Of a DNA stretch of 64,000 nt, positions 24,086 to 36,329 are shown piece by piece. Within the stretch, counting starts at the first letter, position 1. Every line of letters starts with the position of its first letter. The position numbers and the translations under genes were made by a program. A model generated the notes under the pieces. That model was not told the DNA's origin, did no database searches, and saw only the letters and a program-made list of their open reading frames with translations. Source of the DNA: Glandiceps talaboti (Eukaryota; Hemichordata; Enteropneusta; Spengelidae). The stretch is from NCBI RefSeq assembly GCF_964340395.1, contig NC_135563.1, forward strand, positions 3,299,422 through 3,363,421, in the 5' to 3' direction.

Positions 24086-24441
24086 TTAGGCCTAATAAAA
24101 AATGTGATTCCGATTACGCTCAATTTAGAATAGGTGGGGTAAGTATATTGTTTTCTTTTATTTTGTTATATTTTTTTTCTAGGTCAGGTAGTTATGTTTC
24201 CGTTGTTTTCCATATGATCTCTGTGTTATTGGTTTGATAATTCCCATCAGATGTACAGACACTATAGATTGGAAGAACAGTGTTATATTGTCATAGTATT
24301 CCACATCCACTATTTCTGGCGAGACTTCACAATTTTCAAGATTTTATTTTATTTTCTCGAATATGCAGAAATAATTTTAAGGTCGGCAATTAAAAACTAG
24401 GTGGGGTCGGGTAAGTGGAACCAAGCAACTTTTAGGCCTTA
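24086..24441. mobile_element. MITE family M2, copy 1 (TAGGCCTAA ends)
   Basis: The left end TTAGGCCTAATAAAAAATGT followed by GATTCC is mirrored on the right by GGAACC followed by TTTTAGGCCTTA. The interior is shared with 32815-33098 (GGAAGAACAG, GACTTCACAATTT, TTCTCGAATATG, GGTCGGCA, AAAAACTAG, GGGGTCGGGTAA). There is no ORF. Confidence 0.75.
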
Positions 24442-24624
24442 CTTTTTTGCGAGGTTTCTGTCAAGAATTCAGTTGAAATGTTAATAATTTACAGAAAAGA
24501 ACAAGAATTGTGTTTACTGATTTTTTCTCGGAAAAATTGATTGGTTCAAGAAAGGTCAACAAAAGATATCAACAGGAGATGTGTTTAATAAACCTTTAGA
24601 AAAGAGAGTAATCAATCATTTACC

Positions 24625-24677
24625 ATGGCATTGTATAAAGTGATCTGTCTACTACTGTTATTTGTGATTTATTCGAG
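24625..24677 (+). CDS. Possible first exon of a secreted protein (signal peptide then splice donor)
   Basis: ATG in a fair context (TTACCATGG) opens a frame MALYKVICLLLLFVIYS, a typical hydrophobic signal peptide core, which ends at CGAG|GTAAAA with phase 2. I could not find the following exon. A candidate terminal exon at 29813-29911 reads YTTCTLIKYKDGFSTGYHPT after a good acceptor, but its phase does not match directly. Chance is a real possibility. Confidence 0.3.
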
Positions 24678-24952
24678 GTAAAATACTTGGTTACTAAAGC
24701 CTAGCATTACGACGTTTAAATGAAGTAATATTCACTTCCTAGAATAAATGCAAGTCTTCTGAAATACTATATGTTATGGTCACCTGTACATTTCGTTTCA
24801 TAGTATAGTATCCAGTGTCCACAATTGATCCGAACAATGTAATCAAATATCTGTGTACTACGGTTCTATTCTTTACTTGACAATGTGTTTTAATCAAACG
24901 AACGCAACATGAATTTGTTCGTGTGTTCGTTCCAGACCATTCATACGATCGA

Positions 24953-24953
<1 letters not shown>

Positions 24954-24987
<34 letters not shown>

Positions 24988-25022
24988 CGTGCTTACGTAC
25001 GTACGTACGTACGTACGTACAT

Positions 25023-25073
<51 letters not shown>

Positions 25074-25082
25074 TGCACACAC
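24954..25082. repeat. Compound (CA)n(GTAC)n(ACAG)n microsatellite
   Basis: About 14 CA units, seven ACGT/GTAC units and 14 ACAG units abut one another. Confidence 0.97.
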
Positions 25083-25099
25083 GCTGGGTAAACCATGAG

Positions 25100-26028
25100 T
25101 GTGTAATCGACTGATACATGTATATTTGATAGTATAATAACCAATAACAATTCCAAGTTTCTTGCATTCACTTTCAATACAAATCATTGAAAAGCAAGAT
25201 ATTGTTCATGTATCCAATAATCAATAGTATAGTCAATTTAAAATATAATTACTTTGAAACGGTAAGTTAGAAACTAATGCGATCTTTCGATTCTTCTACT
25301 ACTGTCCTATATCACGCATGTCCATGCAAGGGTTTAATTATTCAGCTTTTATGTCTCTCTAAGTGTTCGACGGATGGAAACGTCGCGTCCGTTTCTAATT
25401 TACCAAAGTAACTATATTTTACTGTCCTGTTGACAAGATAAAATTGGAAATGTCTATGGTTTGGGAAACCTTTGCGAACCACGACAATAACGTGCTGTGC
25501 GAGGCTAATGGAACTTTTTATTGGATGTATTCCCTCTTGGCATAAACATAGACATTGGAGAACGCCATTGTCCATAATGTACATAGTCAAAGCAGATTCA
25601 TTGTCTTCATGTAGATAGTTTACCGACAATGACTACTGAATTATTATTGAGCTTGGATGAGAAATATTGCTTGAAAATTAGCCCTAATGACGAATGTTAG
25701 TGATGTAACGCTCACCAATACTAGAAGTATAATAGCCAGATTGAATTCAACTTGACCGTTATTCTTATATGATAGCGACAATGATTAACTTAATAAACAA
25801 GAATTAAGTATTATAGATGATATGAATTCAATCTGGTACCTATACGAATGTAGGAGAAGCAGTGCTATTCAACCTTTTTTATTGTGACTCAAAAGGACCT
25901 AGTTCGTAAAAGATTTATGCCGAAATGACGTCGATTTCAAATGACACAATATGAATCATACAGATTTGTAGAGAGGAACGTACATTTCATCACAACAATC
26001 ACAAATCATGTATTTTTTTTATCTACAT
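25100..26028. other. no gene recognised
   Basis: AT-rich, no supported exon or repeat. Confidence 0.5.
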
Positions 26029-26029
26029 A

Positions 26030-26378
26030 TATTGCGCATTTCATGTTGTCCATATCACTGTATATTGCACATTTCATGTTGTCCATATCAATGAACATAT
26101 CACATTTCATGTTGTCCATATCACTGTACATTTCACATTTCATGTTGTCCATATCACTGTATATTGCACATTTCATGTTGTCCATATCACTGTGCATGTC
26201 ACATTTCATGTTGTCCATATCACTGTATATTGCACATTTCATGTTGTCCATATCACTGTATATTGCACATTTCATGTTGTCCAAATCACTGTGCATGTCA
26301 CATTTCATGTTGTCCATGTCGATGTACGTCACATTTCATGCTGTCCCTATCGATGTACGTCACATTTCATGTTGTTTC
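26030..26378. repeat. 33-bp minisatellite, about ten copies
   Basis: The unit CATTTCATGTTGTCCATATC plus ACTGTATATTGCA repeats with small changes. Being a multiple of three it stays open, giving an 11-residue periodicity on both strands (MDNMKCAIYSD on the minus strand). Lack of flanking coding sequence argues against a gene. Confidence 0.93.
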
Positions 26379-26379
26379 G

Positions 26380-28655
26380 TATATAAAGACACTAACAAAA
26401 TTAACCACACACATTATGTATTTAATATATTTGATATATCGTTTTAATTGGAGAGTCCAGCATTATTTGATTATTGTGCCAGACTCAATTGAAAGGGCGT
26501 CAAAACTAATAGGATTTATGTTTATGATAGTCAATTATTCACTTTCTTCTGGGATCGTTCAACAGCGTATTATATCTAAATTTCTGGATCACACTTACGT
26601 TTTCTCACTTGTTAATGTCGTCATTCCAAGTCACTTAGGCGTCACGTGTCATAATATTAATATGCCTCTTTTGATGATTACATCTTTGCACATCAAATAA
26701 AAAGTCAGCTTTCTTTTCGCTAATTAAAATTTCCATATTCATTAAAATCACCACCTGCTATGCAAAGTCATTAAAGATTACTATTTCAGTCAAAGATTTA
26801 CAACTACAAGTACTGTGAATTGTAAACGTAAAGAAACTGGGACAATAAGGCAAAGAGATGCATTAAAAAGATGCATATTCAGGTGACGCGGGCAATGATC
26901 TATAAACCATCTCCCACGCTTGTCTATTTTCATGACGAAATCTTATCACTCGTTCAGTTGTAAATCTCGAAAAATAAACAGATACCGACTTGATATCGTA
27001 GGTTCTTCTTCCTGGTGTGTGACAATCTTGTGTCAATTGCGTTTAAATACAATGATTAAGTACTTGGTTCTCAGTGGTCGGTGCATTACGTGGACAGCCT
27101 TTATATCTTCCGGGCTAGATAGATCGGTGTATAAAAGCCTGGGAATGCAAAAGATTGTATTGTTGGTGAAACTTCACAGAAGAGGAGACAAGCTTTCCCT
27201 GAACATATCTGAAGACGTACAAGATACACTCAGGTCAATAGTAGAATTCGCTATCGCAGGACGTATCGAAAAGTAAGTACATTATATCTTGATAATTACA
27301 AAAGCTTAACATTACACTGAAGAAAAAAAAGACAGCATAAATAGTTCTTCTTTTTTCAGAATATGACATATATTTATAGGTTTTATATAAACCATTCAAT
27401 CGAACTATACACATCGTTTATTACTCTTGCACAAATGCATAGCTTGTAACGAAGTGAACACCACTTACATAGACTGTACACAGCTTCAAATGTAAATGCT
27501 ATTCTTTTGTTAGGGACAATTAAACATGTTCAATTTTCAAGATATCAAATGCATTGAGAGAGTTGTACAATTAATTTCAATGTCGTTACCTCACTCTGCA
27601 ATACAGAACAATGTAGCAATCATAGTATAGTATTGTACTTATATTCAAAGCCCACTAAATGCTAAAGTAATCGAAAATTAAGCTATATTAGTAATAATTT
27701 TACTGCAGTAATCCTGGCATACCTCAGTTGTTGCCTTAGATTTTAATAACATGTTAAAAAGTTATTATTGCCGAATATGAGAGAAGACGTTATATTTAGG
27801 AGGCTTGCAGCAAAAAACAATCAGTGTGGATTAATTTGTTTTGGGTTTAAATAACATTGGACGGAATAACACCCACAGAACCATGTAAGTAGCTAAAGAT
27901 GAACTATTAAATCATTGGACAATCTAAGGTCGTAACAGTAGCATTTATTTTATTTCTCATTTGATGTTGTATCGTTGTCAACGCGTTGTACAATATCTAC
28001 ACGAAATCCTTTTAACGTCTCAAGATCTGAACATGATGGGCCGAAATTCATTACATGTAGAGGGAGTCCCCGCTGTTCACCTATACCGACTAAAAGGCTT
28101 TGCTTAAGGGTACTTTGAAGTTGTTGGACCACATACCAACGTTTCAAGTCTCAAATTCCGATCGTTCGTTCCAGATAACCAAAAAGTGCTCAATGTTTTC
28201 GAAGCTTTAGTCGATTTTAGTGATCGTGAAATGATTGACAAATATGCATGGATAATGCATTGATCTTTACCCCGGTTGGGAAATTAAATGGGGTTGTCTG
28301 ACGTTTTCTTTCTGTCGTGACGGATTGTGAATAGCATTTGTTCAGATTTCGATATTGAATAACTGTTGCAGCTTACAACTATCGACATATGCACATCTAA
28401 GTGATTGTTAAACTAATTTGTGTTAATCTGTTTATTTTCGATACCTACTTTTAGATATTATATTTGATAATTTGAACTAATAAGCATACTACGAGATACT
28501 TTATCGATCCCTGGGGGAATGTTACAGGCCAGTCATAAAAACAAATAATGTAAACGGCACTCTTAGTAATAGTATAGTTCAATACCTTCGTGCTCTTTTT
28601 TCCACGTTTTGCAACGTTGTACACATCCCATTGTGAAGGTCTTACGTATGATAGC
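26380..28655. other. no gene supported
   Basis: One ORF (26920-27276) ends near a good donor (GAAAA|GTAAGT, 27272/27273) and contains TATAAAAG, so it could overlap a promoter and non-coding first exon. Its protein is unfamiliar. The rest is featureless. Confidence 0.4.
27130..27137 (+). promoter_or_regulatory. Candidate TATA box upstream of a splice donor
   Basis: TATAAAAG is followed about 140 bases later by a consensus 5' splice site. If real it would make a short 5' UTR exon for some plus-strand gene, with the neurohormone gene 10 kb downstream as the nearest candidate. There is no direct evidence of use. Confidence 0.15.
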
Positions 28656-28659
28656 GAAC

Positions 28660-28999
28660 TCCTATTATACCATGCACAAGCCAAGTTGTTCGTGTTCTAA
28701 CAAATAATATGGGATACACACCTTTGTCAGTCTACGTCACAGCAATGCGCTCTACGTCATTGATTCTGCGGTGCTTGAAAACGAGTCAAAATGAGAATCA
28801 TCATTTATTTTCCTCCGGTGATGTCTTAAAGTAAGCTTGAGAAGGTATACTCATATCATTCTCCAATGGTTTTCTTCATTCAGCCGGTAAATAGTCGCGG
28901 CAGTTATAAGGCCTTTGCCACCACTCGTCTTCGACTAGTAGGGACACTGCCCCTTATGTCACTGGTATTTTCCTCGACTGAACGGAGAAAAATATTGGC
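28660..28999 (-). mobile_element. MITE-like repeat family M3, copy in reverse orientation
   Basis: Contains CTCCAATGGTTTTCTTCATT and CAGCC at one side, mirrored by CTGAACGGAGAAAAATATTGG at the other. The arm ACGTCAxxGATTCTGCGGTGCT and the ATTATACCATGCACAAGCCA segment match the copy at 30245-30590 in reverse complement. Confidence 0.65.
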
Positions 29000-30110
29000 A
29001 ATGGGCATTCTATTTGTAATGCTTGGAGGTTTACGGTTAACAATGAAATGAAATAAAGAACCGAAATACAATCACAAATATTGAAATTACACGATTATTC
29101 CTTATCATTGCTTGTCGTTTTCATACTTCATAATGAATGTTAGGTTGGCTGTAATCAATTAACCGATATAATTTAAGCCCATAAAACACTTGGTAGTGAA
29201 GCAAATTGGACAAAAAATGTGTTCCTTTTAGAGATGCAGTATATTTTTATTTCACACTTTTTCAATATAAATTGACTTACAAGAAGCAAAATGGAGTGAA
29301 ACTGATTTTATTGGATGAACATAATAACAAAAAGTGGCGGATATTAATTAGTCATGATGCTTTTCTAAAAGATCTCCATGTCATTCTAATCATCTATAAG
29401 TTCAAATGACACAAACTGAGTTTATAAGCGAGTTACTCAAGTTAAATACGTATATAAAATATCCATTAAACTTGTCTAGTATAAAGTGCACGCCTTCTAT
29501 GACGTCACAGTTGCCTTCTGGCATTGTTAGATCATTTGCGAGCATAGTAGGGATTTCCCCGATATTTGTTATATGCGTAATAAATTACGTCACCGGATCT
29601 TATATCTTATAGCAGGTTTGACTTCAGTCAACTGCAAGTGATTGTTAATATGCTTCAGTACTCAGAATAGTGTAAGTATCTTTTAAATAAGCTTATGTAG
29701 CAAAATTAAAATTTCCCCTCAAAATGTGTAAACTCAGCTTGTTCCGCTCCAAATACATCAATTCACAAGGTGTGACAAACTTTCATTTTCCTCCATTTTC
29801 TATTCATTTCAGCAACTATGCGATATGCTTACACGACGTGTACACTTATCAAATATAAAGATGGTTTTAGCACAGGATATCACCCAACATCTTGGGAAGT
29901 AGACGGAAAATAATCTCACTCATAATCGTTATTTTTGTTAAGCTCTTGCTCTGCCTAAAAACTAGGATTTAGTTCTGTCAATAATACCATGGTTAAGTAT
30001 GCTTCATACAGCAAAAATGTACCCCCTAACTTCATGTAGCAAGAATGTACTCTATAACTTCTATAGTATGATATGACATGTTAGTACCTCCCCGAACTTA
30101 CTTTAGAGAA
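29000..30110. other. no gene supported
   Basis: AT-rich. A possible terminal exon at 29813-29911 (acceptor TTCATTTCAG, then about 33 open codons to TAA in one phase) is noted but not called. Confidence 0.4.
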
Positions 30111-30113
30111 ATG

Positions 30114-30208
30114 GAACTTGTTGAAAATATCGTATTCGCCTTGAACTTGTTGAAAACATCGTATTTGCCTTGAACTTGTTGAAAATATCGTATTTGCCTT
30201 GAACTTGT
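30114..30208. repeat. 29-bp tandem repeat, 3.3 copies
   Basis: GAACTTGTTGAAAATATCGT followed by ATTCGCCTT repeats three times with two base changes. Confidence 0.9.
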
Positions 30209-30244
30209 TACATGCATGACGATCGTTTATTTGAATGTTATTCA

Positions 30245-30590
30245 CCAATATTTTTCTTCATTCAGCCAAGGAAAAAACGAGTGACCTAAGGGGTCTTTGT
30301 CACTATGGGTCGATAGACGACCCTTAGGTCACGAGTATTTTGCGGCTGAATGAAGAAAAATGTTGGAGAATAACATAATTATACCAGCGCCAGTAATATC
30401 AAAGAAAAATTAGGAAAAGTAATGGTAATTTTGGACGTTTTGACTCATATTTCGAGCACAGCAGAGCCAGTGACGTAGACACGTGTTGTCGTGACACAGA
30501 CACGTATTGTCGTGACGTAGAACGACCAGAGTATATATATTCCATATTTTTTGTTCTATGTGGCTCGTGCATGGTATAATTGATGCTTAC
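30245..30590 (+). mobile_element. MITE-like repeat family M3, hairpin-bearing copy
   Basis: CCAATATTTTTCTTCATTCAGCC is mirrored by GGCTGAATGAAGAAAAATGTTGG about 100 bp later. Between them GTGACCTAAGGGGTC and GACCCTTAGGTCAC form a second inverted pair. Downstream sequence (AAAGTAATGGTAATTTTGGA, TTTTGACTCAT) is shared with 62430-62690 and with 28660-28999. Confidence 0.7.
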
Positions 30591-31035
30591 ACTTTCATGA
30601 AGTCTAACACTTAACACATAAATGTATATGAATAGTAACTGCAATCAAATTCAGGCAAATTACTGCTAAGTGGAGGCAGAGAACGTGTGTCTCTCTGATA
30701 GGCTTTTAGTCAAGTTATATTTTATGAGTAGTGCACCAGTAGTCTGTGTGAACAACTTCACGTCAAAAGATAACTTATAACTAGACATCAAAGAAATAGT
30801 TCTGTCTGGCTTTCGTAAATATCTCCTTCTAGAATTTCATATGTGATCGAAATGTATAGAATTGAACATGATAAGAAGATAAAATGTGATTATTAGGTGC
30901 GTGACTATGCCAAGTGAAACCCTAATCTATCTAGAGATGAAATTATTCATTTTTTGAGTTACATGTGATTTTGGAAGTCGTTTTTTTTATGTTGATATCG
31001 AACATTCGTTTTTTTGGCAACCGGAATCGAAAATC

Positions 31036-31091
31036 AACTTACAAGCAAACAAACAAGCAAACAAACAAACAAACAAACAAACAAACAAACA
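31036..31091. repeat. (AAAC)n microsatellite
   Basis: About 13 units, two carrying AAGC variants. Confidence 0.95.
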
Positions 31092-31342
31092 AAACAAACA
31101 ACGTTCCACAGCACTGTTCCTTTTTGATACATTGTTGTTATTTTTGTTACATTTTGTGGGACTGAGCTTTTTAAAAATCGGATCAGAGTGACGATCAAAG
31201 GGCAGCGAAACCACCAAACTAAATCTGTTTTGTAACATTCCCGTTAGAGATTATAGTAAGATCTCGAGTATCTTATGGTAAAGAGTTAGCAGGTGGGCAG
31301 TTATTTACACTTTTGGGAAGATCAAGAGCTCGTGGATATCTT

Positions 31343-31420
31343 GAAAGCTAATGGGCGGGAGGGGGCTAATGGGAGGGAGGGGGCTAATGGGCGGGAGGGG
31401 GCTAATGGGAGGGAGGGGGA
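31343..31420. repeat. G-rich 18-bp tandem repeat
   Basis: GGGCTAATGGGAGGGAGG-type units repeat about four times, giving dense G runs on the plus strand. Confidence 0.85.
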
Positions 31421-31424
31421 ATGT

Positions 31425-32810
31425 AAGTTTTTTTCAACCGTAATGGGAGGGATAATGAGTAGGGCGATTTAGGGATGGGTAATCTCCCACTGGTTTCATA
31501 ATTGTGTGCAGCCTGAGTGGGTACTATCTTATATATCAACTACATACTGTCAGAAGTGTAAAGGACGCGAGTTTGATATTCGCGCGCCTTAGACACGCCT
31601 TAGACTTTGTGTCCACACTTATTTGGATGATATGATCCCCTCCTCCCTACATATTGTAGATTATTGTACATTCTCATTTAGATCATTCATTATACCCCTT
31701 TGTTCTTCCCTTCGATCCGGTTTTAAACAAGCCCAGGCTCTTTAAAAATGTAACAAGAATTGTAGCAAAAAGTAACAAAAAAGCATAGTACCCCAGTACT
31801 TTGAAACGTTCGTATTTTGATTTTGATTCTAGTTTTTAAAAAACGAATGTTGGAAATTAAATAATAACAGCCCAAAGTCAAATTCTAAATTCACGTGTCA
31901 TTTTAAATATTGGTTGTTTGAATAATACGAATTAATAGTTTGAAATTATATCAAAAAACGAATCATTTCATCACAAGGTAGATTAGGATTTCACTTGGAC
32001 GTCGTTAGTTACGTACCTTAATAGTTTTAAGTATGTAGCCATTCGTGCCAAATCCATGTAAACAGTAGATGTATGATTACAAATTGAATTGGTCATACGA
32101 CCATTGTCTGTAGTTACAATATCAAGCACGTTTCATGTAATGAGTTTTGTGTGAGGGATCACTAGTATGAAATATAACAGCATGATACACGTCAGGTTAT
32201 ATAGCAACTGCACGACCAAACTACAATGTATTCATTTACCCTAAGGTAAGATAATGTAGCGTTGTAATTAAAAGAGCAATAGTGTTAATTTACATAAGTG
32301 GCGACTAGGAGTCGGGTTCTAGCTGTGAGGGCATGCGCATGACTTATCACCAAGTCAATTTAAAGACTGGTGAGAAGAAGGTATGGATTGCAACAGCTTT
32401 CAATTTGGAGAGTATACCTGACTATTGATAAAATCAAATATTGTAATTATTCATTGATAGTTGCAAAGGACACTTTCTATTTAATAACTTTCGTTTTTCG
32501 ATGTTTATCAGATATAAGACGTTTTAAGGTTTGTACATTTATATAATGTTTTACCATATCCACGGACATACCTGTGTTAATACTAAGATAATTTATGAAA
32601 CGTTTGGGAAAAGGGGTTGTTTGGAGAAAAGTAAATAGATAAGCGCTTACTTGCGCTGTTGAAGTTATTCAAACGTTGTTGTTTTTATTTTCGTTATGTT
32701 TTCATTTTGTAGATGGATCATATGTAACTTTTTAGTCTGGATAGGTTCATACCAAATATAGTCACGGTTTTTCCTTCAGCAGAGTTCTTCATTTTGTCAT
32801 TTTCTCTAAA
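31425..32810. other. no gene recognised
   Basis: AT-rich non-coding sequence with no supported repeat or exon. Confidence 0.5.
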
Positions 32811-32814
32811 TATA

Positions 32815-33098
32815 ATCCTAAAAAAATTGTGTGGTTCCTATTACGCTCAATTTTAGAATTGGTGTGTAGGTAGATTTTTAAAAAAAATCACGTGTGAGCG
32901 TCTAGTTCAAGTAGTTATGTTTTCCGTGGAAGAACAGTTTTGTATTGTCTTATATGTTGATGTCAGTTTCTCTCGATACTTCACAATTTACGCGATTTTA
33001 TTTATTTGTTCTCGAATATGTAAAATAAAGTTTAGGGTCGGCAGTGAAAAACTAGCGGGGTCGGGTAACAGGAACCAAAACATTTTTTTCAGGCCTTA
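32815..33098. mobile_element. MITE family M2, copy 2
   Basis: Shares ends and interior with 24086-24441 in the same orientation, about 75-80% by eye. Its right end reads GGAACCAAAACATTTTTTTC then AGGCCTTA. Confidence 0.75.
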
Positions 33099-33099
33099 T

Positions 33100-35570
33100 T
33101 GAAAAGTAATCATCGGAGCACATCGGAGGAAATTTCGATTTTGGGGTAAATTTTAACCAACAAATATTAGTAACTTTGTATATGTTGTAGATTGCACGTT
33201 CTCCTCAAATGAAGTTTTAGTAGGAATAGGATATAACCCATACTACACATCTTGACTACCTTCAGTGCCGTCAAAATATGCTCTTTATTCTCTGACCTAC
33301 AGCAATAAAAGTACATCAACATTATAGAAAACGAAGATATCAGGATTTTGTTGAAATCTTCTCAATTGTTTTCATTTTATACATGGCAGCTGTTACAATT
33401 GGTCGTGGTGGAGCAATTCTAGAATGGAAAACTTCTCACTTCTATATCGTTTGAAGTGATTTGTTGCTAGCACTGTCTTGTATCTCTCTGTGTAGCAACA
33501 TCAAAGACTAAGAAATGACATAAAATTCTCCACTATTTTTAAAGAAAGTATACTTGGAATTATGATACAGGAATTCAATTTTCTGATTAACTTATTTATA
33601 TCTCCATCTATAAGACAGTGTATGATTTTGTAACTTTATTTAAGCTTAACGTTTGCTTGATTGACGACATCTACCTTGGTTTCAAGTCAATAAATGTTTT
33701 TTACACCTCATATTTACAACTTAGTTCTATCACCTATTTCCTACAATACTGAAAAGAAGTGAAGGGTTTGTAATACTGAATTGACACTATTGGTTGTATC
33801 AAACGAATTATCTTCAAATCATTCATACGCCAAACAATATACAACACATATCATTGCATTGATCAATAAGATAAGAAATATATACAACACGTTACACTTC
33901 AATTATAATCTGATAAAAATTCCTAACATCAACTTTCTTTGAGAGTTCATTGTCAATTGTTGTAGGAAACTCAATGATAAAAAATACACGAATGATGAAA
34001 CAACAGATAGGTTGTTCTACTAACTCTATGTATATGATTCACTTGACCTGTCTTCAATCAATTCCAATACGTTCAAAAATGGTCATTGACTGATCTATGA
34101 TAGTATTAATTTATTTACTTCAGAGTCAGATTGTGCATTTGAAAGTCTAGATGATAACAGAATAAAACTTATTATAAGCATTTTTCTGCAAAAAGTACAT
34201 CCTAACCCTTTGTCCCTGATCACTGATTATTCTTAAACGAAAAGTGCTTCTTCGGGAGCAGTTTGATATATCATAGTGGACAGAAACCTCACATTGTTAG
34301 GATCACCGTCAGTAAAATGTGCATTTTAAAGGTCAATGTACCAAGAAGCTTTAAGATTGCGTGATAGCATGAAATATTACTCAGTAATAACTTAGAACAA
34401 GACGTCAAATCAATATTTTACTCGTACTTATCTCTTGCTAGAAGTCGTAAAATTTCACACGTCACGGACAGACTAGAATTTTCTGACGCGTCGGAGGAAT
34501 AGCTCAATATCTCACGGAATGTGTGTGAATGTGCACGTAGACTTTCCCTATCTAAGGTTTGATATTTCGATCGAAAGGAGTGTCGACCAGAAGGTCGCTA
34601 AACACTACTTACCTTCCTTGATGTAGTACTTTGACATGGGGGAAAGTACTCTGAAAATGTGTCTAGTTTTAATTAATTCTATATTTAGACATACGTACTG
34701 ATGAGTCGATGCTTGTCCTCTATATATGATTTTAAAATAATTCAACATACGTCACTCGAATTTTAATTGCATTTTGATATAATCGTGAGACAGATTTTTG
34801 ATAATAAAGATTAGATTGATTTTCCCTCATCAGAGTCATGTCATGATCTTTTCCAAAACGTGTTGATGAAGCTAGTAATTTATAACATAACGATAACGAT
34901 ACACGCGGTCATCAGCCTCTCTGTATAGAATACAATATTATACAAAGAATTGTTTTAAGTGTATCAGTAATTTTGACAGTTTTACTTATTTATCGAAGCT
35001 ATATCCGCAATGATTTATTTTCACTACTGTAACCATTATGCACTTTTTTGGTTGTTGGTTGTAATCTTTGCGTCATCTTTATTTATACCAAGAGTAATGT
35101 ATTTGGAATTATGTAGAATGTATTATTTGGGAAGGACCCAGCAGCTGTAGCAACAAATCAAGCCAAATCCCAAGACTAACAAAGTTAGTACATGAAAAAA
35201 AGACAAGTTTTTTATACATTGCAAAACGTACACATGAAATCGCACACGATCTACCCTGCACCCCCCCCCCGGCCACCCACCCATCCTCGGTGTAAATACA
35301 TTAGTTCTGATTCTAAATCACATTCAATATCAAGTTTAGAATTTGAAGTGTAAGGCATGCATCTTAAAGTCTTTCAACTCTTTTAGACCACCGGAATCGG
35401 AACATGCTGTCTCTCCCCCCCCCCCCCTAACTAGTTGTATTGATTTCTGATCAGGAGAAAAATAATGAATGGAATAACCAAAACAAATTCAGTTTGTAAA
35501 TCCCATAAAAGTCGAATTGATCACTTCTTGTTTTACTGCCATAAGGTTAAGATAAAGAGCTTTCAGAAAA
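33100..35570. other. no gene recognised
   Basis: About 2.5 kb of AT-rich sequence with poly-C runs near 35260 and 35418. No supported exon. Confidence 0.5.
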
Positions 35571-35572
35571 TG

Positions 35573-36188
35573 TACACTTTTTGGGTGTGTGTGTGGTGAT
35601 TTATAACTTAATTAGAAACCTTTATTTACAAAATATATACTTTTTGGGTGTGTGTGGTGATTTATAACATAATTAGAAACCTTTATTTACAAAATATATA
35701 CTTTTTGGGTGTGTGGTGATTTATAACATAATTAGAAACCTTTGTTTACAAACTATACACTTTTTTGGGTGTGTGTGGTGATTTATAACTTAATTAGAAA
35801 CCTTTATTTACAAAATATATACTTTTTGGGTGTGTTGTGATTTATAACATAATTAGAAACCTTTGTTTACAAACTATACACTTTTTTGGGTGTGTGTGGT
35901 GATTTATAACTTAATTAGAAACCTTTATTTACAAAATATATACTTTTTGGGTGTGTTGTGATTTATAACATAATTAGAAACCTTTGTTTACAAACTATGC
36001 ACTTTTTGGGTGTGTGTGGTGATTTATAACTTAATTAGAAACCTTTATTTACAAAATATATACTTTTTGGGTGTGTTGTGATTTATAACATAATTAGAAA
36101 CCTTTATTTACAAACTATACACTTTTTGGGTGTGTGTGGTGATTTATAACTTAATTAGAAACCTTTATTTATCAAATATAAACGTTTT

Positions 36189-36256
<68 letters not shown>

Positions 36257-36325
36257 TGATTTATAACTTAATTATAAACCTTTATTTATAAAATATATAC
36301 TTTTTGGGTGTGTGTGGTGATTTTG
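35573..36325. repeat. ~61-bp minisatellite, about twelve copies, with embedded (GT)n
   Basis: Units carry TTTTTGGGTGTGTG, GTGATTTATAACTTAATTAG and AAACCTTTATTTACAAAATA. Two unit types (CTTAATT with TATTTAC, and CATAATT with TGTTTAC) alternate in the middle of the array, so the amplified unit is partly a dimer. One copy has expanded to about 33 GT units (36190-36256). Confidence 0.95.
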
Positions 36326-36329
36326 TACG

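Noticed and set aside
26920-27276. 118-codon ORF ending near a splice donor
   Set aside because: Protein is unfamiliar, starts without context and overlaps a TATA-like motif. Kept only as a weak promoter or exon note.
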